Assembly: GCA_023436205.1 (NCBI GenBank)
Contig: JAEZKC010000035.1
Span: forward strand, 79,681-143,680
Source of the DNA: Fibrobacterota bacterium
GTDB taxonomy: Bacteria; Fibrobacterota; Chitinivibrionia; Chitinivibrionales; Chitinispirillaceae
Direction: 5' to 3'
Length of the DNA: 64,000 nucleotides
Made by a program: the position numbers and the translations under genes. Within the stretch, counting starts at the first letter, position 1; each line of letters starts with the position of its first letter. A model generated the notes under the pieces. It was given only the letters and a program-made list of their open reading frames with translations. It was not told the origin of the DNA and did no database searches. Of this stretch, positions 8,597 through 18,314 are shown in pieces.

Positions 8597-9679
8597 TTGT
8601 CTGATTCAAAGTCTGGTATAAAAGTCCGTTTAAAGGAATTATCGCTTGCCCAGATCGAAAGCTTCATGCAGAATATGGGTCTGCAGAAGTTCAGAGCTCG
8701 TCAAGTCTTTAAATGGCTTTACCAGAAGAGAGTTGGCAGCTTTGATGAAATGACTAACATGTCCAAAGATGTCAGGACTATGCTGCATGATAACTGCTCC
8801 ATTGGTAAGCTCTCTCCCCACTACATTCTTGAATCCAACATTGGCGATGCTGTAAAGTTCGGTTTTGCACTCGATAACTCTTCCCACATTATCGAAAGTG
8901 TACTGCTTATTGATGATAAGCGCCGTACGGCCTGTTTGTCAAGTCAAGTTGGGTGCGGTCTGGGGTGCAGCTTTTGTGAAACTGGCAAATTGGGATTTAT
9001 TCGCAATCTATCTCAGGAAGAGATCATCGGTCAGTTGATTGGTATTGATGATTATCTATGCTCAAGGGGTGACAAACTAGTCACCAATATTGTTTTCATG
9101 GGCATGGGGGAGGCTCTCAGCAATTTCGACCGTTTTAGATCTTCCCTGGATATAATCATGAGTGAAGATGGTTTTAACATTGGAGCGCGGCGAATTACTG
9201 TTTCCACTGCGGGTGTAGTCCCCTCTATTGAACGGCTTATGAAAGAGGATCTTACAATCGGGCTTGCGATTTCACTTAATGCCTGGAATAACGAGCTCAG
9301 AGACAGTTATATGCCTATAAACCGCAAGTATCCCATAGAGGAACTTGTGGAGATAGCGAAACGTTATTTTCATAAGACAGGGCGCCGAGTCACTTTTGAG
9401 TACGTGGTGATAGAAAGTGTCACCGATACGTTAGAGGCAGCTCGGGCGCTGCAGACACTATTAGGCAGTTTTCCTTGTAAAGTGAATCTTATACCTCTCA
9501 ATTCTGCTGGCAACATCAATGTGCGAAGTCCGGATGACAGCGTGGTGGACCGTTTTGCCGTCGAACTGCATCGAAGAGGGCTTGCTGCAACGGTCCGCAG
9601 GAGTCGTGGTCAGGATATCATGGGAGCTTGTGGGCAGCTTACTGCCAGTGCACTTAAAGAAAAATGTAATTCTGTGTAA
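8597..9679 (+). CDS. rlmN: 23S rRNA (adenine-2503-C2)-methyltransferase, dual-specificity (tRNA A37)
   Basis: 360 residues from a TTG start with GGAG 7 bases upstream. It is a radical-SAM methylase that methylates A2503 of 23S rRNA and A37 of some tRNAs. The iron-sulfur cluster cysteines are Cys120, Cys124 and Cys127 in VGCGLGCSFC. The GMGEAL SAM-binding motif is present. The second catalytic cysteine is Cys345 in GACGQL near the C-terminus. The N-terminal HhH-like domain (RARQVFKWLY) is as in the family. A Cfr resistance enzyme is possible but less likely given the whole-length match to RlmN features. Confidence 0.92.
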   Translation: MSDSKSGIKVRLKELSLAQIESFMQNMGLQKFRARQVFKWLYQKRVGSFDEMTNMSKDVRTMLHDNCSIGKLSPHYILESNIGDAVKFGFALDNSSHIIESVLLIDDKRRTACLSSQVGCGLGCSFCETGKLGFIRNLSQEEIIGQLIGIDDYLCSRGDKLVTNIVFMGMGEALSNFDRFRSSLDIIMSEDGFNIGARRITVSTAGVVPSIERLMKEDLTIGLAISLNAWNNELRDSYMPINRKYPIEELVEIAKRYFHKTGRRVTFEYVVIESVTDTLEAARALQTLLGSFPCKVNLIPLNSAGNINVRSPDDSVVDRFAVELHRRGLAATVRRSRGQDIMGACGQLTASALKEKCNSV

Positions 9680-9750
9680 CATCTAGTTTGCAATCGTGGT
9701 CTAAAAAGATTAGAATCGCCCGTTTCAATTCCTACTCTGGATGGGGAGAT

Positions 9751-10950
9751 ATGAAAAGTAAACACCTGGTCATTGCTTTAGTGGTCTTGGCGGCAGGGGC
9801 TATCATTGGCCTGCGTTTTTTCAAGAAAGAACCTCATTCGGCCTCATCTTACGGTTTTCAGCGAAATCAGGGACCGGTAGCAGTGGAAACAGCCAAACCG
9901 GAAATACGGGCCATTTCAGATGTAAGAGAGTTCACCGGGACAGTGAAAGCCGCCTATACCTATGTGGTTTCCGCTAAAGTGCAGGGGCGACTAGTCAGTC
10001 TTAATAAACGTATAGGAGACCCGGTTAAAGCAAATGAGGTTATCGGCAAAGTCGATGACACCGAGTACCGTAATGCCCTCTCGGAGGCACAGGCACAGGT
10101 AAGGATAAGCAAGGCCTCTCTTTCTGAAGCTCAGGCGCAGCTGTCGTTTACCGAGCGGGAACTGGAGCGGGTTAGAGAGCTGTTGAAAAAAGGCATCTCC
10201 TCTCAGGTGGAATTTGATGCCCTTGAGACCCAGCTTGAGTCTCAGAAGTCAAAATATGAACTTGCCAGAGCACAGCTGGAACAAAGAGATGCACTTCTGT
10301 CTCAAACTCAAACTCGTCTTGACTATACACTGATCAGAGCCTCTCAACCTGGATTCATTGCTGAAAGGCATGTTGATGGTGGAGTATTGCTGTCAGTTGG
10401 AGGGCCGGTGGTGACGGTTGTGGGAATAGATACCGTTTTTGTTGAACTGGCTGTTTCCGAACGTGATTATCAGCGGCTTCGACCGGGCAAAGCTGCTTTA
10501 GTAAAGGTTGATGCTGTTGCAGAAAAAGAATTTGCGGGAACTGTTTTCCGGGTTGCTCCTTTTTTCCAGACATCCTCCAGAACTGCAGTAGTGGAGGTCG
10601 CTGTGGCCAATGATTCTCTGCAGTTAAAGCCGGGAATGTTTGCAAAGATCAATGTGGTGCTGGATAAGAATGATTCTGCTCTGGTTGTCCCCTCTTCTGC
10701 CATTGTCGATAAAGAAGGAAAGTTCTCGGTTTTTATCGTGGGGGACTCTGCCATTGTAAAGCAGGTACCTGTTGAGGTTGGTATAAACGACGGCTCCTTT
10801 GCCCAGATTGTTTCTCCTGCAAATATAAGTGCACCAGTAGTGACGCTTGGTCAGCATTTGTTAAAAGATGGGGGCAAAGTGCGAATGGGAAGCGGTGAAT
10901 CCGGGAAAACATCTGGAGGTTGGGAAAAAAAGCAGGGGAGAGGTAAATGA
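9751..10950 (+). CDS. RND efflux periplasmic adaptor (membrane fusion protein)
   Basis: 399 residues from the ATG at 9751 (GGGGAGAT upstream; an earlier in-frame TTG at 9688 lacks a good site). An N-terminal hydrophobic anchor (residues 6-22) is followed by a barrel-sandwich half (VQGRLVSLNKRIGDPV), a helical hairpin rich in Ala/Gln/Glu (about residues 95-185), then the second lipoyl half and beta-barrel (FVELAVSERDYQRLRPG). It is the HlyD/AcrA family, linking the inner-membrane pump to the outer-membrane channel. Its stop overlaps the pump start by 4 bases, so the two are translationally coupled. Substrate unknown. Confidence 0.9.
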   Translation: MKSKHLVIALVVLAAGAIIGLRFFKKEPHSASSYGFQRNQGPVAVETAKPEIRAISDVREFTGTVKAAYTYVVSAKVQGRLVSLNKRIGDPVKANEVIGKVDDTEYRNALSEAQAQVRISKASLSEAQAQLSFTERELERVRELLKKGISSQVEFDALETQLESQKSKYELARAQLEQRDALLSQTQTRLDYTLIRASQPGFIAERHVDGGVLLSVGGPVVTVVGIDTVFVELAVSERDYQRLRPGKAALVKVDAVAEKEFAGTVFRVAPFFQTSSRTAVVEVAVANDSLQLKPGMFAKINVVLDKNDSALVVPSSAIVDKEGKFSVFIVGDSAIVKQVPVEVGINDGSFAQIVSPANISAPVVTLGQHLLKDGGKVRMGSGESGKTSGGWEKKQGRGK

Positions 10951-13900
10951 GTAATCCGCTGATCACGCTTCCGGTTCGCAGGCCGATACTCACCACAGTA
11001 GTTTACCTGGTGATTCTGGTCATCGGGGTGTTTTCTCTTATGCGCCTCCCCATTGACCTCATGCCGGAGATTACTTATCCCACTATTACCGTTATCACCT
11101 CTTACGGTAATGCCGGTCCTCAGGAGATGGAGGAGCTGGTTAGCCGTCCTATTGAAGCAGCTCTTGCCGGTATTCAGGGAATTGAGGAGATTACTTCCAC
11201 TTCAAGTGAAGGGAGAAGTACTGTACGGGTTTCCTTTGTGTGGGGAACCAATTTAGATGAAGCTGTAAATGATATTCGCGATCGAATAGATCGTTCGCTC
11301 AATATGCTGCCTGAGGATATTGAGCGGCCATTTATTCGCAAGTTTGATCTTTCCGCCTTTCCCATAGTTATTCTGGGTGTTACTTCAGACAGAGATCTTT
11401 CAGAGGTCAGACAGCTTCTTGAGGATCAGGTTCAGTACAGGCTTGAGCGTGTTCCGGGTGTGGCATCTGTCGATATTCGGGGCGGAACAAAACGTGAAAT
11501 ACAGGTTATGATGCGTTCTGCAAATTTGCAGGCTTACGGAATCTCCGCCGATCAGGTTATTAGTGCACTTCGTCTGGAGAACAGGAATGTTCCCGCCGGT
11601 TCGGTCAGACAGGGAAGCAAGGAGATCATGATCAGGACCCTTGCGGAGTTCGGCGGAGTGGAGGATGTTCGTAACACTATTGTGGCTGTCAAGGATGGTG
11701 CACCGGTCAGAATCTCCGACATTGCAGAGGTCAAAGACGGCTATGAAGAGATCAAGTCGCAGGTTCGCATAAACGGCGTTCCGGGTGTCCAGCTTGCAAT
11801 AAGCAAGCAATCGGGAACAAATACCGTGGCTGTTGCTTCAGGAATCCACAAAGAGTTGCGGAAAATCAGCAAGGATATTCCGGGAATTCAGATTATTCCT
11901 CTAATCGATACTTCTAAATACATTGAGCGTTCAATCATGGCGGTGGCAAATGCACTTCTGATTGGAGGACTTATAGCGGTTTTCGTACTGCTTCTCTTTC
12001 TGCGCAATATTTCCACTACCATGATTATCAGCGCGGCTATCCCCATTTCCATTGTGGCAACATTTGCTCTTGTCTATTTTAGCGGCCTCACTCTCAATAT
12101 GATGACCTTCGGTGGGCTCGCACTGGGAATAGGAATGTTGCTTGATAATGCAATTGTGGTTCTGGACAGTATCTTTCATAAAAGGGAGAAGGGTGAAGAC
12201 AGTATGTCCGGCGCAGTTAAGGGTGCCGGTGAGGTATGGTCCGCGGTAACAGCCAGTACACTGACTACCTTGGTTGTCTTTTTTCCTGTAGTTTTCATTA
12301 AAGGTATGAGTGGTATAATGTTCCGTTCACTTGCCTTCGTGGTGGCATTTTCACTGGCCTGCTCTCTGGTAGTGGCGCTGACACTCGTTCCCATGCTCAC
12401 CTCCAAATTTCTTCGTACTACAAATCTTACCCAATCCGGTGGCGGTTTATTATCAGCTGTTTTCCGCAAATCCGAGCAGTTTTATACTGCCGTCGAGCAT
12501 CGTTACGGGCTTTTAATCCACTGGGCGTTGGGTCATCGAAAAACGGTCGTTCTGGGAGTCATTACTGCTTTCGGGATGGCCATACTTGCATTTCCGCTTA
12601 TCGGTGTTGAGCTTATGCCTTCCGCAGACGAGAGCGAAGTTCGGGTTGATGTGGAGATGGAGGTGGGAACTCAGCTGGAGCATCTGGAGCGTACTGTCAA
12701 AACTGTCGAGAGTATTATTCAAAGGGAAATTCCGGAAAAACTGATAATATTGTCCAATGTGGGTGGAGGCATGGGTGGTTGGTTTACCGGAAGCAATATA
12801 GCCCGAATGAGAGTAACTCTGGTTCCCAAATCTGAACGTTCCCGTTCCTCTGCCGAAGTGGCCGATCAACTTCGCCCCAAACTTATGGGGATCGCTGGAG
12901 CTACGGTTCGCGTGAGGGAGGGACAGGGATTGTTTCTCTTGCGTATGGGTAATAATCAGGACCAGTCTATCTCTGTTGAAGTGAGAGGACATGATCTTCA
13001 AACGAGTCAATCTCTTGCTCAGCAGATCTCCCAGTCCGTCACCAATGTTGAAGGGGTGACAGAAGCCCGAATCAGCCGTGAAGCCGGTATGCCTGAATAC
13101 CGGGTAAGAATTGACCGCGGTAAAGGTGCTGATCTCGGTTTGACAGCAAACTCTGTAGGTGGCGCAATTCAGACTGCGTTGGGTGGAACCCGTGCAACTC
13201 AGGTGCGCCTGGCCGGCAAAGAGTATTCGGTAATAGTACGTCTTGCTGAAGAGGAACGCAAGAGTCTTGATAATCTTAACAGGTTGACAGTCGTCAATAA
13301 GGCGGGGGTTGCTGTTCCTGTCAATACGGTTGCTTCGCTGGAGTCGGCAACCGGGCCCGCGCAGGTAGAGAGACGGGACCGTGAAAGAGTGATAAGCGTT
13401 AATGTCAACTATGCCGGACGGGATCTTAAAAGTGTGGTTGAGGATATCCGGACAGCCATCAAGGATATTGCCGTACCGCAGGAATTCGCTATCCTCATTA
13501 GGGGAGACTGGGAAGAACAACAGAAGGCTCAGCGTGAGCTGTTTTTCGGAATTGCTATGGCTATTTTGCTCGTATTTCTGGTGATGGCCGGGCAGTTTGA
13601 GTCTTTTAAGGATCCTTTCATAGTACTGTTTTCAATACCTGTTGCTCTGATCGGAGTTGTGGGGATCATGCTTGTGACAGGAACTCCGTTTACAGTTCAG
13701 GCGTATATCGGATGTATAATACTTGCAGGAATTGTGGTTAATAATGCGATTGTACTAGTGGATACAGTCAATCGCTATCGTCGGGAAAAGGGAATTGAAC
13801 TGTTCAGGGCGCTGGAGCTTGCCGGTGAGAGGCGGCTTCGTCCCATACTTATGACCACCTTGACAACTGTACTCGGTCTGCTTCCTCTGGCCGTTGGCAT

Positions 13901-14066
13901 CGGTGAAGGTGGAGAGACGCAGGCTCCGATGGCTCGTGTCGTGATTGGAGGGCTCTCAGTTTCCACCTTGATCACTCTGATCTTTATTCCCGTCATCTAT
14001 TCTTACGTTGAAGAGCGCAGGGGGAAAAAGAAAATGTCTGTTAGTTTGGAAACAGGTAAAATATGA
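10947..14066 (+). CDS. RND efflux transporter, AcrB/HAE1-like inner-membrane pump
   Basis: 1039 residues, normal for the hydrophobe/amphiphile efflux class. One N-terminal helix (PILTTVVYLVILVIGVFSL), a large periplasmic porter domain (about 40-330), a block of helices (about 335-560), a second porter domain and a C-terminal helix block repeat the RND architecture. The proton-relay helix carries LLDNAIVVLDS, where AcrB has two adjacent aspartates. The DN variant is common in HAE1-like members. The second-half counterpart is GIVVNNAIVLVD. It overlaps its neighbours by ATGA on both sides. Multidrug, lipid or metabolite export are all possible; sequence alone does not decide. Confidence 0.92.
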   Translation: MSNPLITLPVRRPILTTVVYLVILVIGVFSLMRLPIDLMPEITYPTITVITSYGNAGPQEMEELVSRPIEAALAGIQGIEEITSTSSEGRSTVRVSFVWGTNLDEAVNDIRDRIDRSLNMLPEDIERPFIRKFDLSAFPIVILGVTSDRDLSEVRQLLEDQVQYRLERVPGVASVDIRGGTKREIQVMMRSANLQAYGISADQVISALRLENRNVPAGSVRQGSKEIMIRTLAEFGGVEDVRNTIVAVKDGAPVRISDIAEVKDGYEEIKSQVRINGVPGVQLAISKQSGTNTVAVASGIHKELRKISKDIPGIQIIPLIDTSKYIERSIMAVANALLIGGLIAVFVLLLFLRNISTTMIISAAIPISIVATFALVYFSGLTLNMMTFGGLALGIGMLLDNAIVVLDSIFHKREKGEDSMSGAVKGAGEVWSAVTASTLTTLVVFFPVVFIKGMSGIMFRSLAFVVAFSLACSLVVALTLVPMLTSKFLRTTNLTQSGGGLLSAVFRKSEQFYTAVEHRYGLLIHWALGHRKTVVLGVITAFGMAILAFPLIGVELMPSADESEVRVDVEMEVGTQLEHLERTVKTVESIIQREIPEKLIILSNVGGGMGGWFTGSNIARMRVTLVPKSERSRSSAEVADQLRPKLMGIAGATVRVREGQGLFLLRMGNNQDQSISVEVRGHDLQTSQSLAQQISQSVTNVEGVTEARISREAGMPEYRVRIDRGKGADLGLTANSVGGAIQTALGGTRATQVRLAGKEYSVIVRLAEEERKSLDNLNRLTVVNKAGVAVPVNTVASLESATGPAQVERRDRERVISVNVNYAGRDLKSVVEDIRTAIKDIAVPQEFAILIRGDWEEQQKAQRELFFGIAMAILLVFLVMAGQFESFKDPFIVLFSIPVALIGVVGIMLVTGTPFTVQAYIGCIILAGIVVNNAIVLVDTVNRYRREKGIELFRALELAGERRLRPILMTTLTTVLGLLPLAVGIGEGGETQAPMARVVIGGLSVSTLITLIFIPVIYSYVEERRGKKKMSVSLETGKI

Positions 14067-15496
14067 GAAGGAAAATTTTGGTTTTTTCGTTCTGTTTGAT
14101 GGTGGCGCCTGTTTCTGCGGAACCCGAGTCAGACACAGTCCAGCTCTCACTTCAGGATGCCTTGACCAGAGCTGTCGAGCAGAATCCACTGGTTCGAATT
14201 GAAAAAATCGATACAGATGTGGCTTCCGCCATTTATAAAGAGAATATCTACAAGTTCGAACCGCAACTGCAGCTTTCCATAGGGGCTGCAAAATCTGGAG
14301 ATCCTGCCCAGACCACCAGAGATGCCTCTCTGCAGATTACAGAAACCCTTCCCACCGGTACTCAGTTACAGCTGAAAGGCAGCGCCGGGCCGCTTTCCGG
14401 GAGTAGAATAGCTGCGCCGGTTGATGCAACCCATCATAAAACCTTCAGCCTAACTGTCACCCAGGCACTTCTGCAGGGCCTGAGTCCTTCAGTGAATTTG
14501 GTTCCTGTTCGTCGGGCTCGCATTGATGTATCAATCAGAGAAGAAGAGTTGTCTGCTTATGCACTCAAGTTGATCTATGATACTGAAAAAGCTTATTGGG
14601 ATTTGGTGTTGTCTCAAGGGGAACTGTCCATTTTTCAGCATTCACTGGATCTTGCAAAACGACTGCTGTTTGAATCTGAAGAACGTTTAAAGGTGGGGCG
14701 TATTGCCGCTCTGGATCTGGCAGCCATTCGTGCTGAGGTGGCTTCAAGAAATAAGCAGCTTATTGATGCTGAAGCTGCAAGCCGCCAAAAAACCTTTCAA
14801 CTTGTTTACCTCATGAACGGAAAGAACCTCTGGAATAAGAGAATATCGCTATCTGATACACTATCCTCTCTGGGGAATGCCGATTCGTTAAATCAGCATC
14901 TTGAAGCTGCCAGAAAATTCCGCTCGGATTTACGTTTGGCCAAACTCCTTGCTCAAAAAGGAGATCTGGATCTAATGGAGACAAGAAACGGGTTGCTTCC
15001 CAGGCTGGATTTTTTCATCTCTTTGCAGGGTACATCCTATGCCGAATCTTTCAGTAGTGCTCTGAGTCGTTTTGATGAACCCTCCAATTCCCTTTCAGGC
15101 GGTATTACTTTTCAGATGCCAGTCACAAATGGCATTGCAAGAGAAAAGCACCGGCGTGCAGTTTTCTCATCTGAGCAGCAGAAACTTTCTTTGGAAAATT
15201 TTGATCGTCTGCTTGAATATGATATCAGATCTGCCCATCTAGAGGTTTCCAGAGCATTGAGTCAAATCGAAGCGGCAAAGGTCGCACTAGAGCTTCAGCA
15301 GCAGAAGCTTGAGGCAGAACAGGAAAAAATGAATGTGGGAAAATCAACAGGCTATGCACTGCTTCAGGTTCAACGCGACCTGATCGCCGCATCTCTTGAT
15401 GAGCAGAGGGCCAAAGCCGCGTATAGAAATTCTCTACTTTTACTCTTTTCTCGTGATGGTACTCTTCTTCAAAGACGTGGAATCAAACCGTTCTAG
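14063..15496 (+). CDS. TolC-family outer membrane efflux protein
   Basis: 477 residues with a signal peptide ending around VSAEPES. Two related halves each carry long amphipathic helices and a short beta region, as in TolC/OprM. The first half has LQDALTRAVEQNP, the typical family opening, and the second has the matching helical pair up to AAYRNSLLLLFSRDG. The start overlaps the pump stop (ATGA), completing an adaptor-pump-channel operon. No signature distinguishes drug efflux from other cargo. Confidence 0.9.
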   Translation: MRRKILVFSFCLMVAPVSAEPESDTVQLSLQDALTRAVEQNPLVRIEKIDTDVASAIYKENIYKFEPQLQLSIGAAKSGDPAQTTRDASLQITETLPTGTQLQLKGSAGPLSGSRIAAPVDATHHKTFSLTVTQALLQGLSPSVNLVPVRRARIDVSIREEELSAYALKLIYDTEKAYWDLVLSQGELSIFQHSLDLAKRLLFESEERLKVGRIAALDLAAIRAEVASRNKQLIDAEAASRQKTFQLVYLMNGKNLWNKRISLSDTLSSLGNADSLNQHLEAARKFRSDLRLAKLLAQKGDLDLMETRNGLLPRLDFFISLQGTSYAESFSSALSRFDEPSNSLSGGITFQMPVTNGIAREKHRRAVFSSEQQKLSLENFDRLLEYDIRSAHLEVSRALSQIEAAKVALELQQQKLEAEQEKMNVGKSTGYALLQVQRDLIAASLDEQRAKAAYRNSLLLLFSRDGTLLQRRGIKPF

Positions 15497-15582
15497 CTCT
15501 GGTTAAGCATCGGGAAAAATATTTTCTTCAGAATCTTCTTTTTTTCTAAATTGGCGGATACGTTATTATAATGGACACACTG

Positions 15583-15620
15583 TCTGCCTTAAGCGATTAA
15601 TTCGCGAGGCTTTAGGCAGA
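15583..15620. other. stem-loop in the 380-bp gap before the PorV-like gene
   Basis: TCTGCCTTAAGC (15583-15594) pairs with GCTTTAGGCAGA (15609-15620) with one mismatch. The loop contains a smaller GCGA/TCGC hairpin. No T run follows, so it does not look like a simple terminator. The rest of the gap (15497-15877) is AT-rich and I see no gene in it. Confidence 0.45.
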
Positions 15621-15877
15621 TTCGTGGCGTTTGCATAAAGATGAATTATATACATGTAAAAGAGTGCAAAGCTCCCCTGTTATTGCTATATTATGAGGGG
15701 GGATTAAGCTCTTCAGTTTTAGCTCCTTTTTTTATAATCATCTTGAGAAATAATGTACGCCTTATTGTATTATCTAGTGAGTGGCTACTTTGAGAGTCTG
15801 AATATGTGACTGAAACTTTGTGAACACAAGGTTTGGGGAACTTAAAGAGTGCGGATATAATAGGAGAGGCCAAGCTG

Positions 15878-18241
15878 ATGTTAGAACCAAGTTCTTTCAG
15901 AAAAAAAATTTTAATGCTGGTGTGTGCTGTCGGTTTTTTCAGTACTGTTCTGGCAGATGGACTTCCGGGTGAGTATATGCTTACTCAGCGCTGGAGGGAT
16001 GTACACGCACCTTACTCCTCCCTGAGTAACCCTGCCTTCATTGCAGAAGAAAACTACGTGTCGGGAAGGCTTGCATTTGCCCCCGTTCTGGGAGGCGCAT
16101 TCAAGCTTTGGGAAGTGGGTCTTAACTATCCGCTCTCCTTATATCATACAGCCAGTTTTTCCATGCTGGTTGAAAGTGATGGAAAAGTTACTCAGGACAT
16201 TGAAAATGATCAGGGTGGTTTGACACCATCATCGGTCCCCGGTTTAGGTAACAGTAATTTTGTTTTTTCTGTTGGGTACGCATGGCACCTATGGAATCAG
16301 ATTGTAGTAGGCGCCAATCTTAATTTCGCTTACCAGTCAAATTTCTCGGATCCTCTTAAGGGAACCGGAATAGATTTGGGTGCCACTTACCATTTGCTCA
16401 AGCATCCTCTCATTGGAGAGCATTTACTTGGTGTTGCAACTCAGAACCTGATTGCTCCCACTATGGGTCATTCCTGGGTACCGGAATGGGGGAGTACGAG
16501 TGCTTATGCCAGAAATCTGCGCCTGTCCTGGAACTCCAGGTACTGGGAAAACCGTGTGGAAAACTACATGGATCTGTGTGTTAAGGATTTTATCACCACT
16601 GCCAATAGTTTTAATGATGATATTTCCTATTTGGAGCAGATCGAATGGGATCTTAACTGGAGAGTTGGTGTGTGGGCAATGAGAATGTTCAAAGCCTACC
16701 TCATGTTTGGATTTGATGAAAGTGTTCTGGATTATTGGGGATTAGCCCTAGGGGCTAACATGCCCGCTTTCAACCTGGGTCGAGATCTTTCAGCATTCTA
16801 TCAATACAATATCATGACCGAAGATGGCAACGACGCTACCACGCATACTTTCTATGTAAAGGCTGATTTTGGTAAGCATCGTGAGGAAATCTTTGCCCGC
16901 AAGATGGCACGACTGGCTTCCCTCAGTCCCAATGAACTCTACAATAAAGCTCGCAAGCTCTATTCTGAGAAGAAATACTGGGATGCGTTTTTCGTCTTTA
17001 GCCGCATAGCAGTCGAATTTCCCGATTTCTTTAAAAATGATTGGGTTAAGCTTTTTAGAGCAGACTGTCAGGAACAGATGGACATGAGAGAACAGGCTAT
17101 TCAGAACTACAACAAAACTAAGGAGGAGTTTCCGCTTAGCTCTGTTGTTCCTTATGCAGACCTGGGACTCATGCGCATTTATTATCGCAATAACGATTTT
17201 TCTGCAGCAACAAATCAGTTTGTGGAACTTAACAAACCCAGCGTGCCAGATTCTCTGCGATATCATGGTGCCTACATCATGGGACAGATTAATCTCCAGA
17301 ATGGTGAGCTGCGCAAGGCTATTCATGCATTCTCAGTTGTGCCTGATTCTCACCCCGACTACGTTTTCGCTCAGCATGGAACCGCCATTGCTCATGCGAT
17401 GCTTGATGATGACATGCAGGAAGTGATCACCGCACTCGAAAACGTTATCAGTGCACCGGTGACGACCCCGGAACAGCAGGAAATGGTAAACCGCAGTTAT
17501 CTTTTCCTTGGTTACATCTTCTATGAAGAGAACGCATTGTCCAAGGCTGTTGTGGCGCTGCGTATGGTTCCGGGAACCAGTTATTACGCTGAAGATGCGC
17601 TTTTAGGGCAGGCTTGGACCGCGTTGAAAGCCAGGCAGTGGAATGACTGTATATCTACCGGATTACAACTATCGAAAATCACTACCAAGCCTGTACTTCA
17701 GTGTGAAGGTCTGCTGATCCAGGCTTATGGGTATCTCTTGCAGAAGGACTATACAAAGTCTCTGGCAATTCTGCAGACTGCCTTTGACGCGAGCCAGAAG
17801 CTTACTATCCCCAGCGTTGATTCTTTAAACATGCGCAAACTCCAGTATGATGATAACCGTTTGGCTTTCAGTCAGATGTCTGACAGGGTTGAGAACTTCT
17901 CCTATCTGGGGCAAACGTCACATATCGCAGGTGTTCTGGACAGCATGAAACTGCAGGGGGATGTATTCAGAACTCAATTTAATGGTTTTGAAAAGTACAA
18001 GGCAGGGTTTACACGGTCGTCTTTCTTCGCTCGCAGTACCGACCAGGTGAAGGAGGATTTGGAGTATGCGCTTGCTACAATTCAGAAAATTATGGGTGTA
18101 ACTGGGGATAAGAACCAGCAGAAGATCGATGAAAAGGCTAAGGATCTTGATCAGGAGATTCAGAAGCTCAAGCGCGAGATGGAGAAGCTCGAAAGTGAGA
18201 CCGAGGAAACTCCAGCTCCCGATGAACAAAGCCCATATTGA
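15878..18241 (+). CDS. outer-membrane protein: PorV/TraF-like beta-barrel fused to TPR domain and coiled coil
   Basis: 787 residues from the ATG at 15878 (AGGAG upstream; an in-frame TTG at 15833 is less likely). A signal peptide ends around TVLADG. Residues about 30-330 alternate short aromatic-rich strands with the SSLSNPAF opening typical of PorV/PorQ or TraF-like outer-membrane barrels. From about residue 350 a run of TPR-like helices begins (NELYNKARKLYSEKKYWDA and several repeats). The last 50 residues are a charged coiled coil. The barrel-plus-TPR arrangement suggests a secretion or envelope scaffold, possibly serving the C-terminal-domain secretion route used by the hydrolases in this window. 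I do not recognise an exact orthologue. Confidence 0.6.
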   Translation: MLEPSSFRKKILMLVCAVGFFSTVLADGLPGEYMLTQRWRDVHAPYSSLSNPAFIAEENYVSGRLAFAPVLGGAFKLWEVGLNYPLSLYHTASFSMLVESDGKVTQDIENDQGGLTPSSVPGLGNSNFVFSVGYAWHLWNQIVVGANLNFAYQSNFSDPLKGTGIDLGATYHLLKHPLIGEHLLGVATQNLIAPTMGHSWVPEWGSTSAYARNLRLSWNSRYWENRVENYMDLCVKDFITTANSFNDDISYLEQIEWDLNWRVGVWAMRMFKAYLMFGFDESVLDYWGLALGANMPAFNLGRDLSAFYQYNIMTEDGNDATTHTFYVKADFGKHREEIFARKMARLASLSPNELYNKARKLYSEKKYWDAFFVFSRIAVEFPDFFKNDWVKLFRADCQEQMDMREQAIQNYNKTKEEFPLSSVVPYADLGLMRIYYRNNDFSAATNQFVELNKPSVPDSLRYHGAYIMGQINLQNGELRKAIHAFSVVPDSHPDYVFAQHGTAIAHAMLDDDMQEVITALENVISAPVTTPEQQEMVNRSYLFLGYIFYEENALSKAVVALRMVPGTSYYAEDALLGQAWTALKARQWNDCISTGLQLSKITTKPVLQCEGLLIQAYGYLLQKDYTKSLAILQTAFDASQKLTIPSVDSLNMRKLQYDDNRLAFSQMSDRVENFSYLGQTSHIAGVLDSMKLQGDVFRTQFNGFEKYKAGFTRSSFFARSTDQVKEDLEYALATIQKIMGVTGDKNQQKIDEKAKDLDQEIQKLKREMEKLESETEETPAPDEQSPY

Positions 18242-18270
18242 TCGGCCATAAATAAAACTGTTTTCGATTC

Positions 18271-18305
18271 AGGGCAGAAAAGAGAGCTTTCTGCCCTTTC
18301 CTTTG
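18271..18305 (+). terminator. terminator after the PorV-like gene
   Basis: Perfect 10-bp stem AGGGCAGAAA / TTTCTGCCCT with a 7-nt loop and a T/C-rich tail, just before the nitroreductase gene. Confidence 0.75.
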
Positions 18306-18314
18306 AGGGTTGTA

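Noticed and set aside
9688..9750. Earlier TTG start for the RND adaptor
   Set aside because: No ribosome site, no signal-like sequence, and the ATG at 9751 has GGGGAGAT upstream and a clean membrane anchor.
12513..13520. Long minus-strand open frame of 335 codons
   Set aside because: Lies antisense inside the RND pump gene, which has full family support; a shadow of its codon bias.
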